DNA of 64,000 bases, taken from contig NZ_AFUE01000010.1 of NCBI RefSeq assembly GCF_000222765.1, positions 62,001 to 126,000 of the forward strand, in the 5' to 3' direction. Under the pieces are notes generated by a model. It saw only the letters and a program-made list of their open reading frames with translations, was not told the DNA's origin and made no database searches. The first letter of the stretch is position 1. Each line of letters begins with the position of its first letter. The position numbers and the translations under genes are program-made. This document shows positions 25,175 through 34,065 of this stretch, in pieces. The stretch is from Streptococcus cristatus ATCC 51100 (lineage in GTDB: Bacteria > Bacillota > Bacilli > Lactobacillales > Streptococcaceae).

Positions 25175-26434
25175 ATGAAAAAAATTGTAATTAATGGTGG
25201 TCGCCCTTTAAAAGGAGAGGTGACCATTAATGGTGCCAAAAATAGTGTTGTGGCCCTTATCCCAGCTATTATTTTAGCTGATAATGTTGTTACTTTAGAT
25301 GGTGTGCCGGCGATTTCGGATGTTGATAGCCTTATCGAAATCATGGAAATCATGGGAGCGTCTGTCAAGCGGTCTGGAGATTGCCTAGAGGTTGATCCTA
25401 GAAATATCAAGAATATGCCGATGCCATCTGGTAAAATCAATAGTCTACGAGCGTCTTACTATTTCTATGGAAGTTTGCTAGGGCGTTTTGGAGAAGCGAC
25501 AGTTGGGCTTCCTGGAGGCTGTGACCTTGGTCCTCGTCCGATTGATCTCCATCTCAAAGCTTTTGAAGCGATGGGTGCTCATATGACCATGGAAGGCAAT
25601 TATATGAAATTGTCAACGGGCGGCAAACGCTTGGCTGGAGCTAGTATTTACATGGATACCGTTAGTGTCGGTGCCACGATAAATACGTTGTTGGCAGCAG
25701 TCAAGGCTGAGGGGCGTACGGTGATTGAAAATGCGGCACGTGAGCCAGAAATCATCGATGTAGCTACGCTGCTTAACAATATGGGAGCTCATATTCGTGG
25801 GGCTGGGACTGATATTATCACGATTGAAGGTGTAGACAGCCTTCATGGAACGCGCCATCAAGTGATTCCAGATCGGATTGAAGCTGGGACCTATATTTCT
25901 TTGGCGGCGGCAATTGGACAAGGTGTCCAGATCAATAATGTCCTTTATGAACATTTGGAAAGTTTCATTGCTAAGCTAGAGGAAATGGGGGTGCGCATGA
26001 CCATTTCAGAAGACAGCATCTTTGTAGAAGGGCAGAAGGAATTAAAAGCTATTAACATCAAGACTTCGCCTTATCCTGGCTTTGCTACGGATTTGCAGCA
26101 GCCGATCACTCCGCTTTTGTTGACAGCTCATGGTCATGGAAAAATCGTTGATACCATCTATGAGAAACGGGTTAACCATGTTGCTGAATTGGCAAAGATG
26201 ACTGGTAAAATTTCGACTGCTAGCAATCAGATCGTCTATGAAGGACCAAATCAACTGCAAGGTGCTTCTGTGAAGGCAACGGATTTGCGTGCAGGTGCAG
26301 CATTGGTGATTGCTGGTCTGATGGCTCAAGGCCGAACAGAGATTACCAATATTGAATTTATTTTACGCGGTTATTCCAATATTATTGAAAAATTAAGAAG
26401 TCTGGGTGCGGACATCCAGCTCATCGAAGAATAA
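25175..26434 (+). CDS. murA: UDP-N-acetylglucosamine 1-carboxyvinyltransferase
   Basis: First committed step of peptidoglycan synthesis, adding enolpyruvate to UDP-GlcNAc. 419 aa, one of the two MurA paralogues usual in streptococci; which one is not certain. NGAKNSV contains the conserved Lys-Asn; the catalytic, fosfomycin-reactive Cys is residue 116 in GGCDLGPRP (codon 25520). DLRAGAAL near the C-terminus is typical. No good Shine-Dalgarno is visible before the ATG. A hairpin terminator overlaps its stop codon. Confidence 0.95.
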   Translation: MKKIVINGGRPLKGEVTINGAKNSVVALIPAIILADNVVTLDGVPAISDVDSLIEIMEIMGASVKRSGDCLEVDPRNIKNMPMPSGKINSLRASYYFYGSLLGRFGEATVGLPGGCDLGPRPIDLHLKAFEAMGAHMTMEGNYMKLSTGGKRLAGASIYMDTVSVGATINTLLAAVKAEGRTVIENAAREPEIIDVATLLNNMGAHIRGAGTDIITIEGVDSLHGTRHQVIPDRIEAGTYISLAAAIGQGVQINNVLYEHLESFIAKLEEMGVRMTISEDSIFVEGQKELKAINIKTSPYPGFATDLQQPITPLLLTAHGHGKIVDTIYEKRVNHVAELAKMTGKISTASNQIVYEGPNQLQGASVKATDLRAGAALVIAGLMAQGRTEITNIEFILRGYSNIIEKLRSLGADIQLIEE

Positions 26435-26455
26435 GCGTTCATCGCTTATTTTTTA
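26430..26455 (+). terminator. Terminator at the end of murA
   Basis: AATAAGCG/CGCTTATT 8-bp stem, loop TTCAT, T-rich tail. The stem includes the murA stop codon; the next gene starts 13 bases later, so some read-through is likely. Confidence 0.75.
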
Positions 26456-26467
26456 TAGAGGAAGCCT

Positions 26468-27019
26468 ATGAATTTGTGGACACAGTTAGCAGCTTTTTCT
26501 TTTATTGAAACGGAGCATTCCTTTTTACGCCCGATTCTTTTTGGAGATGCAGAATCCCTTTATAAAATTGCTTCCAATCCGGATAATACCGAGTTTATTT
26601 TTCCGACTGAAAGTAGTTTACAGGAAAGTGAATATGTCATCGCCAATTATTTTATGAAAAATCCCTTGGGAATTTGGGCAATTTGTGATAAGGAAACGAA
26701 TGAAATGATTGGTTCCATTAAATTTGAAAAAATGGACGAAATAAAAAAAGAAGCTGAACTAGGATATTTTTTGAGGAAAGACTACTGGGGACAGGGCTTG
26801 ATGACCGAAGTTGTCCGTGAATTGGTTTTTCTTTCCTTTACGAAATTCGATTTTAAGCGTCTGACCATTATCACGCATGAAGAGAATATTGCTAGTCAGA
26901 AAGTTGCACAGAAAGCTGGTTTTAAGCTCTTCCGTCAGTTTAAAGGGAGCGACCGCTATACGAGAAAGATGAGAGATTACACCGAATATCGCTACGAAAA
27001 AGGAGATTTCAATGAGTAA
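26468..27019 (+). CDS. GNAT-family N-acetyltransferase
   Basis: 183 aa with the RimJ/RimL-like layout: LRPILFGDAESLY near the N-terminus, a beta strand with MIGSIKFEKM, then the acetyl-CoA loop region ELGYFLRKDYWGQGLMTEVV, and a late motif NIASQKVAQKAGF. Probably acetylates a protein N-terminus or a small amine; substrate unknown. GAGGAAG Shine-Dalgarno. Overlaps the next gene by eight bases, so the two are coupled. Confidence 0.85.
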   Translation: MNLWTQLAAFSFIETEHSFLRPILFGDAESLYKIASNPDNTEFIFPTESSLQESEYVIANYFMKNPLGIWAICDKETNEMIGSIKFEKMDEIKKEAELGYFLRKDYWGQGLMTEVVRELVFLSFTKFDFKRLTIITHEENIASQKVAQKAGFKLFRQFKGSDRYTRKMRDYTEYRYEKGDFNE

Positions 27020-28289
27020 ACACCAGGAAATTTTGGCTTATCTTGAAAATCTTCCAATTGGTAAGCGGGTCAGTGTTCGGAGTATTTCAAATTACTTGGG
27101 TGTCAGCGACGGAACGGCCTACCGAGCGATCAAGGAAGCTGAAAATAGAGGAATTGTCGAAACCAGACCCAGAAGTGGGACTATCCGAGTGAAGTCGAAA
27201 AAGGTTGTTTTAGAGCACCTGACCTACAAGGAAATTGCGGATATTACTGGTTCAGAGGTGCTTGCTGGCGAAAGAGGACTGGAAAAAGAATTTAACAAGT
27301 TCTCTATCGGAGCTATGACCGAGCAAAATATCCTACGTTACTTAAACGAAGGCGGCCTACTTATTGTCGGGGATCGGACGCAGATTCAGATCTTGGCTCT
27401 TGAAAATGAGAATGCCGTGCTAGTAACGGGAGGATTTGAAGTCGATCCAGAGGTTTTAAAACTGGCCAATCGTATTGAAATTCCCGTCCTAAGAACCAAG
27501 CACGATACCTATACTGTGGCGACCATGATTAACCGTGCCCTGTCCAATATCCAGATTAAAACTGATATTTTGACAGTAGAGCAGGTTTATAGGGCCAGTC
27601 ACGAATATGGTTTCTTACACGATACAGATACCGTTCGTGACTATCTGGACTTGGTTCGTCGTAATCGGACCAGCCGTTTTCCAGTCGTTAATCAGCATCA
27701 AATGCTGGTTGGTGTCGTGACGATGCGGGATGCGGGAGATAAGTCTCCTTTGACTACCTTGGATAAGGTTATGACCCGAAAAATCTTCATGACTGGTCTT
27801 TCAGCAAATATTGCCAACATCAGTCAGCGCATGATTGCAGAGGATTTTGAAATGATTCCGGTAGTGCGTGGAAATCAGACTCTTCTTGGAGTGATTACAC
27901 GTCGGGATATTATGGAAAAAATGAGCCGCTCACAGATTTCCAGTCTACCGACCTTCAGTGAGCAGGTGGGCCAGAAGCTTCATCGCCAAGAGGATATTTT
28001 TTCTTTCACTGTCGAGCCTTTCATGCTGGAGCAAAATAGAGTCTTGGCTAATGGCGTCTTGACGGAAATTATCACTCGGATTACACAGCAGTTGATGACG
28101 AGGAATAGTCAGAGCTTAATCGTTGATCAGATGATGATCCATTTCTTTCAGGCTGTTCAGATTGATGATGTCCTGCAGATTCGGCCTCGGATTATTCATC
28201 AAACGCGGCGGACAGCAGTGATTGACTATGATATCTACTTAGATTCGCTATTCGTTGCCAAAGCGACGATTACTGTAAAAATTAATTAG
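27012..28289 (+). CDS. HTH-DRTGG-CBS-hotdog regulator (YtoI-like)
   Basis: 425-aa multidomain protein. Order: a GntR-like winged helix (residues 1-60, VSVRSISNYLGVSDGTAYRA), a DRTGG domain (about 70-180), a pair of CBS domains (about 190-310; FPVVNQHQMLVGVVTMRD and IPVVRGNQTLLGVITRRD) and a C-terminal hotdog/thioesterase-like domain (about 330-425). This matches B. subtilis YtoI-type proteins. CBS pairs bind adenine nucleotides, so a nucleotide-sensing DNA-binding regulator is plausible; target genes are unknown. Placed between the GNAT gene and map. Confidence 0.85.
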   Translation: MSKHQEILAYLENLPIGKRVSVRSISNYLGVSDGTAYRAIKEAENRGIVETRPRSGTIRVKSKKVVLEHLTYKEIADITGSEVLAGERGLEKEFNKFSIGAMTEQNILRYLNEGGLLIVGDRTQIQILALENENAVLVTGGFEVDPEVLKLANRIEIPVLRTKHDTYTVATMINRALSNIQIKTDILTVEQVYRASHEYGFLHDTDTVRDYLDLVRRNRTSRFPVVNQHQMLVGVVTMRDAGDKSPLTTLDKVMTRKIFMTGLSANIANISQRMIAEDFEMIPVVRGNQTLLGVITRRDIMEKMSRSQISSLPTFSEQVGQKLHRQEDIFSFTVEPFMLEQNRVLANGVLTEIITRITQQLMTRNSQSLIVDQMMIHFFQAVQIDDVLQIRPRIIHQTRRTAVIDYDIYLDSLFVAKATITVKIN

Positions 28290-28303
28290 TAAAGAGGTTA
28301 ATA

Positions 28304-29161
28304 ATGATTACTATAAAATCACAACGTGAAATTGATTTAATGGACAAGAGCGGAGATTTCTTAGCTTCTGTTCATATCGGCTTGAGAGATTTGATCAAGC
28401 CAGGTATTGACATGTGGGACATTGAAGAATATGTCCGCAAGCGCTGTAAAGAAGCTAATGCCTTGCCTCTTCAGATTGGCGTAGAGGGCAGTATCATGGA
28501 TTATCCTTATGCGACTTGTTGTTCTCTCAATGATGAGGTGGCCCATGCCTTTCCTCGTCATCAAAAATTGGTAGAAGGTGATATCATCTGTGTGGACATG
28601 GTTGTTGGCTTAGTCGACAAGGCTGAATTGGATGTATCTAAGCTGGACTTTAACAACGTAGAGCAGATGAAGCAATATACAGAAAGCTTCCGTGGTGGTG
28701 TCGCAGATTCTTGCTGGGCTTATGCAGTTGGTCAGATTAGTCCAGAAGCGCAGCAGCTCATGGATGTGACTAAGGAGTGTCTCTACCGAGGAATTGCAGC
28801 TGCAAAAGTTGGTAATCGCATTGGAGATATTGGTGCAGCCATTCAAGAATATGCTGAAAGTCATGGATACGGAGTAGTTCGTGATTTGGTTGGTCACGGG
28901 GTTGGTCCAACCATGCATGAGGAGCCAATGGTGCCGCATTATGGCCGTGCAGGACGCGGTTTGCGCCTGCGGGAGGGAATGGTTCTGACTGTCGAGCCAA
29001 TGATCAATACAGGTACTTGGGAAATTGACACAGACTTTGAGACCGGTTGGGCACATAAAACCCTAGATGGCGGTCTTTCTTGCCAATATGAGCACCAATT
29101 TGTCATTACCAAAGATGGTCCTGTGATTCTAACCAGCCAGGGCGAAGAAGGGACTTATTAA
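28304..29161 (+). CDS. map: Methionine aminopeptidase, type I
   Basis: Removes N-terminal Met from new proteins. Metal ligands are visible in CVDMVVG (Asp), GVADSCWAYAVG (Asp), LVGHGVGPTMHEEP (His), TVEPM (Glu) and YEHQFVI (Glu). At 285 aa it is longer than the usual ~250: an insert of about 27 residues (KAELDVSKLDFNNVEQMKQY region) separates the first two metal Asp residues, a feature known in streptococcal MetAP. Probably in one transcript with the two genes upstream; 14 bases separate it from the regulator gene. Confidence 0.95.
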   Translation: MITIKSQREIDLMDKSGDFLASVHIGLRDLIKPGIDMWDIEEYVRKRCKEANALPLQIGVEGSIMDYPYATCCSLNDEVAHAFPRHQKLVEGDIICVDMVVGLVDKAELDVSKLDFNNVEQMKQYTESFRGGVADSCWAYAVGQISPEAQQLMDVTKECLYRGIAAAKVGNRIGDIGAAIQEYAESHGYGVVRDLVGHGVGPTMHEEPMVPHYGRAGRGLRLREGMVLTVEPMINTGTWEIDTDFETGWAHKTLDGGLSCQYEHQFVITKDGPVILTSQGEEGTY

Positions 29162-29165
29162 GTAT

Positions 29166-29194
29166 ACAGGGCTGGGCTTGTCCCAGTCTTTTTG
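29166..29194 (+). terminator. Terminator of map
   Basis: GGCTGGG/CCCAGTC stem with one G-U pair, 5-base loop and T5. Confidence 0.7.
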
Positions 29195-29208
29195 AATAGG
29201 AGAGAGAT

Positions 29209-30129
29209 GTGACAGGATTCATCAAAAAGATAAGAGAAAATGAATTTCTCAGAGCTTTTTTCCATTTTTATCAGGCGTCGGAGGCAGATATTACCAGCAT
29301 TGCTGTGGCCTATTATTTTCTGATTTCGATTTTTCCCTTGCTATTGATTGCGGCAAATATTCTGCCCTATTTTCAAATTCGGCCAGATGAGCTCTTAGTT
29401 GCGCTGAAAGACTTACTGCCAGAGTCATTGTATCTGACGATCGCCAAGGTTGTCCGCGATGTGCTGACCAAGCCATCGACGGGTTTGCTGAGTATTTCTA
29501 TCCTGTCTGCCCTGTGGACTTTTTCCCAGAGTATGACTTTTTTGCAAAAGGCTTTTAATAAATGCTATGGTACGAAGCAAGGGCGGGGGCTTATCTGGGA
29601 GCGGATCTTTGCTTTTATCATGAGTCTAGGTTTGCAAGTCCTACTAGGCTTGTCGCTCGTTTTGACACTATTTGGTCGAATGCTGGTTGGGATTCTTTAT
29701 GATTTCTGGCACTTTGACCGCGGCCTCTACCAGCAGTTGCTGACCATGACAGAGCCTACGATTTATCTGATGCTCTTTCTCTCGCTGATTCTGCTTTATT
29801 TTTCTTTACCCAATGTGAAGATTCCCAAAATCCGCTATGTGTTACCAGGTGCGACCTTGGTTCTTGTTATCATTTATAGCCTCATGAACCTTTTTACTGT
29901 TTATATCGAAGCTTATCTAGATCGCTTTTTAGATGTGCGTTTTGTCGGCTCAGTGGTGGTTGTGATTATCATGTTTTGGTTTATCTTGATTGCCAAGGTG
30001 CTAATCGTCGGTGCTGTCCTCAATGCAAGCATCCAAAGTCGTTTCGTATCGCACTTTGAAAGCCGTAGTGGTGAGCTTATTCTGAGATTTGACGACGAAG
30101 GACATGCAGATAAGAATACAGATGTATAA
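29209..30129 (+). CDS. YihY/BrkB-family membrane protein
   Basis: 306 aa with six hydrophobic segments and the family motif region AYYFLISIFPLLL near residue 30; SILSALWTFSQSM in the middle and a long charged tail are also typical. The YihY/UPF0761 family was once called ribonuclease BN in error; its transport or envelope role remains unclear. Starts at GTG 29209 with AGGAGAGA; the overlapping ATG at 29207 is followed by a stop in its own frame. It sits just before the AT-rich accessory patch. Confidence 0.87.
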   Translation: MTGFIKKIRENEFLRAFFHFYQASEADITSIAVAYYFLISIFPLLLIAANILPYFQIRPDELLVALKDLLPESLYLTIAKVVRDVLTKPSTGLLSISILSALWTFSQSMTFLQKAFNKCYGTKQGRGLIWERIFAFIMSLGLQVLLGLSLVLTLFGRMLVGILYDFWHFDRGLYQQLLTMTEPTIYLMLFLSLILLYFSLPNVKIPKIRYVLPGATLVLVIIYSLMNLFTVYIEAYLDRFLDVRFVGSVVVVIIMFWFILIAKVLIVGAVLNASIQSRFVSHFESRSGELILRFDDEGHADKNTDV

Positions 30130-30139
30130 TAGGTGAAAT

Positions 30140-30988
30140 ATGAAACAAACAATTTTTAATGCCTCGTTAGAGGAAAGTATGAACTTAGTGACAGATCAGT
30201 ATATCAAAACTTCATTTGAGGATTTCAATGAAAAAGGTTATGAGGGAAAGCTTTTAGGATTTGTTACAATACAATTTATCCTATTTCTAATCTTTCTTTT
30301 TAGTATTTGGGTTGATTCTCAAAATTTGCAGTTTTTATTTATGAAAGTAAGCCTCATAAATGGTGCTTTATTTGGATTGGGATTTGTAGGGTTTGCTGGC
30401 TATTTAATTGATCTAACCAAAATAAAAAATCAGTCAATACTATCATATTATTACTTCAATGTATGGTCTAATTTTATGATTTTTCTTCTTTGTTTGCAGT
30501 GTCTAGTAATAGGTATAGCTGGAGCAGGAACGATAATAGGAATGATTTTATCTGGCGCATTATATACGGTTGCTTTTATTTTGTACTTTATTAGACTATT
30601 TCAAAATTTTCAGAAGAATACGCTCGAAATTTTGTATCAAGAGTCTACTTACTCAAATAGAGGAGCAGATTTTCTCGACCGTTTTGTTGTATTTGCAAAA
30701 AGGTACGGAGGGCTTATCCTATTCCTAATAGTTATTTTCCGTATCTTTTTCCCAAACTCGGATCTTATTCAGCAAAATGGTACCTTTCGTTCAATTTTTG
30801 TAGCCATTAATCCAATAATATTTGTCCCCTTCCTTTACTTTCTGTATGTTTTAAGTGTGAACAATTTTCAAGGCTACTATCTCAAAAAATATTTGGAAGA
30901 TTACCGCCAGTTATCTGACTACTCCATAGAAGACTGGTATGGGAAAGAATCGAAAATATACAAAGAGTCGTTGGATCAGGAAGTTTAG
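30140..30988 (+). CDS. Uncharacterised polytopic membrane protein with C-terminal DWYGKESK motif
   Basis: 282 aa, not recognised. Polar N-terminus (1-38), then about six hydrophobic segments, and a cytoplasmic tail ending YSIEDWYGKESKIYKES. The adjacent broken gene (31071-31867) ends in YTIEEWYGKKSKMYKEY, so the two are paralogues. Strongly AT-rich against yihY upstream. AGGTG Shine-Dalgarno, 10 bases after yihY. No catalytic motif seen. Could be part of a bacteriocin-immunity-like or envelope module, but nothing in the sequence proves it. Confidence 0.6.
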   Translation: MKQTIFNASLEESMNLVTDQYIKTSFEDFNEKGYEGKLLGFVTIQFILFLIFLFSIWVDSQNLQFLFMKVSLINGALFGLGFVGFAGYLIDLTKIKNQSILSYYYFNVWSNFMIFLLCLQCLVIGIAGAGTIIGMILSGALYTVAFILYFIRLFQNFQKNTLEILYQESTYSNRGADFLDRFVVFAKRYGGLILFLIVIFRIFFPNSDLIQQNGTFRSIFVAINPIIFVPFLYFLYVLSVNNFQGYYLKKYLEDYRQLSDYSIEDWYGKESKIYKESLDQEV

Positions 30989-31070
30989 TCAATGCTGGTT
31001 TACCCACTCGATTTTGATGATGATGGTACCTCCTTTTACAATGTAACCTGAACCAAATAGGAGAAAATAA

Positions 31071-31867
31071 ATGGATAAGATACAAAAAGATATTAATGAA
31101 GCACTAGAGACAACGCGAGGATGGAATATATTAGTAATGATTTTCGTAATGTCTCTATATTCGTTTTTGATTACTTGGGCCTCATACTTTCCAATGGCTA
31201 TGCTTCGAATGGCTAGTGAAGATGGACATGACCTAGTTACGCAATTGACATCAGTAGAAAATAGCCTTATTCCTCCAACTAGTTTTTTGTTCTTCTATTT
31301 TTATTTTGTTGGCTCAGTTTTATTAGCTTTTATATAATTTCCAAAAGAAATCGTATTAAAGCCTATTTATTGACTCAGATTCTTCAATTGTGCCTGATTG
31401 TGATTTTTTATTATGGTTGGTTTAGAGCCATCTTGTATTTAATCCCTCTAGTTGCAATTCGTATCGTCTACTGGATTGGTTTTGTGTTATCACTGATTTA
31501 CCTTGTTTATATCCTTGTTACAAAGCAGCGCGCTAGCAAGGATTATTTCTCCTCAGAATATTATAAAAAGTTTTTGAATGTTATTTTGTTCTTATGGTTG
31601 TTGATGTATGGAATCAACCTCTTTACCCATGGGCTTAATCATTTCCTAGCGTATCTCTTGCTTGCTTTATTACCAATTTCACCTATTTTCTTATGCCTAT
31701 TTTTGGTATCATTTTTTAAATCCAGTGTAGTAACGCTAGAGAACTTGAATGCAGTCAATAAAAATCAAGAGAAATACCGTGAAGAATATGGCTATACCAT
31801 CGAGGAATGGTATGGGAAAAAGTCAAAAATGTACAAGGAATATGTTAAGAAGTCTAAAAAGAGATAA
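31071..31867 (+). pseudogene. Frameshifted paralogue of the preceding membrane protein
   Basis: Two open frames, 31071-31337 (88 aa) and an onward frame open from 31283 to 31867, together make one protein of about 265 aa with the same layout as the 282-aa gene upstream: membrane segments then YTIEEWYGKKSKMYKEY. The first frame ends SVLLAFI-stop within the run TTTTATATAATTT; losing one TA of TATATA (31330-31335) would restore AFIISKRNRIKAYL. The most likely cause is a dinucleotide slippage. An AGGAG Shine-Dalgarno precedes ATG 31071, and the second part has no ribosome site. Programmed frameshifting or a sequencing error are alternatives. Confidence 0.65.
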
Positions 31868-31938
31868 AGGTTTATAGAGTCTATTCATAGTCTCTTGAAG
31901 AGGATGAGGAATTTAGGACGTCGTTTCTACATGAAGCT

Positions 31939-31968
31939 AACCACTTAAATTATGTTCAGGTGGTTTTT
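31939..31968 (+). terminator. Terminator after the accessory membrane genes
   Basis: AACCACTTAAA paired with TTCAGGTGGTT (one mismatch, one G-U) followed by T5. The 286-base gap to the next gene holds only this and a promoter. Confidence 0.6.
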
Positions 31969-31997
31969 CTTATCTTTTCACGACGGTATCGCTCATG

Positions 31998-32006
31998 TGG
32001 TATAAT
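31998..32006 (+). promoter_or_regulatory. Extended -10 promoter before the 372-aa gene
   Basis: TGGTATAAT, with TTCACG 18 bases upstream as a weak -35. Leader of about 140 bases to the start at 32154. Confidence 0.6.
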
Positions 32007-32153
32007 GATACAAAGACATCTTTCTTTTGTTTTTCAGTTTGGCAATCATTTCAAATCAGATTCCAAAACTAACGAATTGTCTAAATCAGATTATAGGAAG
32101 AGAATTTTCAAAAGTATTTCGAACAGAAATATGGTAAATAAGGGGTGAGAGAA

Positions 32154-33263
32154 GTGAAGAAAGTACTAACAATGGTCGGATTCGTCCTGTTGGGTGTTCT
32201 GCTTCTATGGGGTTATCATAGTTATCAACAATCAGAGCAGGATAAACAAGAACGCCAACAATCAGAGCAGGCCAAGCAAGAACGCCAAAAATATGAAAAT
32301 ATGGATTACTATACAGGAAAATGGGAAATTGATTCGTATGAGTTTTTAGAAGATGGCAGGGGAGTGGCCGTACATTGGAAGTCGCTGACTCCAGAAGAAG
32401 ATCGATTGTTTGCCAAGTACAATCCAGAGGTGGCTGAGAACTTTTTAGGCGTTCATGGGGCTTCCAATCAACGCTATATTGTTCGTGATTATTTCCATAA
32501 TTCTACCTATAGAGGGACACAAAAATTACCAAAAGAGGATCCCGAAGTTTATTATGCCATGTCCATTTATCGGATAGGAGATCGAAAATTGGAAGGGAGT
32601 CAGCTCGATATTTATAAACTTGTAGAGGACTATAACCCTGATTATATACCCGAAAAAACTGGTGGTATTATCGAAAAGGATGGTAAAGATTATATACCAT
32701 TACAAGTATACAAACGAGGATGGGAGTTATCACAGAAAAAACAATTATGGCTGAATTTAGAAACCAAGCAAATTGAATGGGAAGATACAAAAATACAAAA
32801 GTATCCTGAAAGCCCTTCGGTAGATCTGGGTCCTTTAAAGGATAAAATGGAAGAAATGACAGTAATGTTTGGAACAACTACTATACTCGATAAGTTGTAT
32901 CAAAATCAACTTTCCTTCCACCAAGGTGTATTGAAGGGAAGTGTTTTGGAGACAGCTGCGCCTAAAGTTTATCAAGTATTAAGTGAGCAAGATTCACAGT
33001 TTTATCTCTTAATTGATTCTAAGATATATAACGATGAGATTTATGGAGATGTCCCACAGTTTCTCGATTTGTATCAGCTTTTTGTCCCAGCTAATACAAA
33101 CCTTTACGAAGGGTTGACGATTCCAGCCGAACTTAGCAAGGATGATCAAGAACATTCAGTCAATACCAAAGAAGAATTTGACTTGTATTACGATATTGCC
33201 AAAGACCGCGAACTAAATAAACAACGCCGAATACTGGTTGAAAAAGGAGAACTAGGAGGATAA
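32154..33263 (+). CDS. Uncharacterised membrane-anchored extracellular protein
   Basis: About 369 aa, not recognised. MKKVLTMVGFVLLGVLLLWGY is a signal anchor without a lipobox Cys. A short duplicated coil follows (QQSEQDKQER then QQSEQAKQER), then a soluble domain rich in beta-type sequence. Two GTG starts compete: 32145 lies within the AGGGGTG purine run, while 32154 has AGGGG eight bases upstream and gives a proper signal sequence, so I chose 32154. AT-rich patch gene with its own promoter. Secreted or surface role inferred from the signal anchor only. Confidence 0.6.
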   Translation: MKKVLTMVGFVLLGVLLLWGYHSYQQSEQDKQERQQSEQAKQERQKYENMDYYTGKWEIDSYEFLEDGRGVAVHWKSLTPEEDRLFAKYNPEVAENFLGVHGASNQRYIVRDYFHNSTYRGTQKLPKEDPEVYYAMSIYRIGDRKLEGSQLDIYKLVEDYNPDYIPEKTGGIIEKDGKDYIPLQVYKRGWELSQKKQLWLNLETKQIEWEDTKIQKYPESPSVDLGPLKDKMEEMTVMFGTTTILDKLYQNQLSFHQGVLKGSVLETAAPKVYQVLSEQDSQFYLLIDSKIYNDEIYGDVPQFLDLYQLFVPANTNLYEGLTIPAELSKDDQEHSVNTKEEFDLYYDIAKDRELNKQRRILVEKGELGG

Positions 33264-33378
33264 GAAGGAGCTTGCTTTGGATGTAGCATCCGAACAGATA
33301 GTGCCAGCTCTACTTACATATAAAACAGATTCCAAACAATTTGCCTTCTCTTTTGCTTATATAACTTGGATAAGATAG
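33256..33378 (+). other. Possible coding remnant after the anchored-protein gene
   Basis: In the 344-base gap before the MarR gene, a different frame stays open for about 40 codons and reads like protein (EDKKELALDVASEQIVPALL). It has no start codon with a ribosome site. It may be the lost C-terminus of the upstream gene after a frameshift, or chance. The rest of the gap up to the terminator at 33437 shows nothing recognisable. Confidence 0.2.
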
Positions 33379-33436
33379 CTACTGAATACGGCCTTATCCC
33401 CATTTATCATTTATCCTAGCGTAATGATTCAAAAGT

Positions 33437-33467
33437 GAGGCTAAGACTTGTTCCTAGCCTCTTTTTT
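33437..33467 (+). terminator. Terminator before the MarR gene
   Basis: GAGGCTA/TAGCCTC 7-bp stem, 11-base loop, T6. Confidence 0.75.
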
Positions 33468-33554
33468 GATGGTCTAGATAAGGGAAAGGCGGAAGAGTTC
33501 TGTGTGGAAGTTTAGTTTTTCATGAAATTTTTCAAAGATAAATATCCAAGAGTA

Positions 33555-33588
33555 TTTTATTGCATTTGCAATAAAAATCTGTTATACT
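33555..33588 (+). promoter_or_regulatory. MarR operator and promoter
   Basis: Perfect palindrome TTTTATTGCA-TT-TGCAATAAAA (33555-33576) directly upstream of the -10 TATACT (33583-33588), covering the -35 position. Its place before a MarR gene suggests autorepression. Confidence 0.7.
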
Positions 33589-33607
33589 ATCTTCAGAAGG
33601 AGGAGGT

Positions 33608-34057
33608 ATGTCAATTTTACGTGAGATTGGAATCATTGCTCGGGCTTTGGATTCAATCGCTAATATTGAGTTTCGTGACATAGATTTGGCGCGGGGGCAG
33701 TATCTCTATCTAGTGCGGATTGCGGAGAATCCTGGGATTATTCAGGAGGAGCTGTCAGACTTGCTCAAGGTAGATCGCTCGACGGTGGCTCGTTCAGTCA
33801 AAAAGCTAGAAAGCAAGGGTTTACTGGAACAGCGGCCAGCTGCCAATAACCGCAAGAACAAGGAATGGTTCGTTACTGAAAAAGGGGCGGCCCTCTATCC
33901 TCTTATCTTAGCGGAAAACGAATATTCGGAGCAGGTTTCGTTGGAAAAATTTTCAGAGAACGAGCGAAAAGAGTTAGGAAAGTTGCTGGTTCGCGTCCGA
34001 GAGAATATTACCAAGGACTGGGAGCTAGTCAAAAAAGGCCAGAAAAGAAATTATTGA
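33608..34057 (+). CDS. MarR-family transcriptional regulator
   Basis: 149-aa winged-helix protein: helix-turn-helix ELSDLLKVDRSTVARSVKKL (residues 48-67), then the wing with QRPAANNRKNKEW and a dimerisation helix at the C-terminus. Strong AGGAGGAGG Shine-Dalgarno. A perfect 22-base palindrome overlaps its promoter, so it probably represses itself and the gene 8 bases downstream. The ligand is unknown. Confidence 0.88.
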   Translation: MSILREIGIIARALDSIANIEFRDIDLARGQYLYLVRIAENPGIIQEELSDLLKVDRSTVARSVKKLESKGLLEQRPAANNRKNKEWFVTEKGAALYPLILAENEYSEQVSLEKFSENERKELGKLLVRVRENITKDWELVKKGQKRNY

Positions 34058-34065
34058 GGTGAAGC

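Noticed and set aside
31960-32148. 62-aa open frame on the plus strand
   Set aside because: It overlaps a terminator and a promoter, has no ribosome site and no protein-like pattern.
32050-33345. Short match CAGATTCCAAA at 32057 and 33327 as possible direct repeats of a mobile element
   Set aside because: Only 11 bases, not flanked by inverted ends and no transposase nearby.
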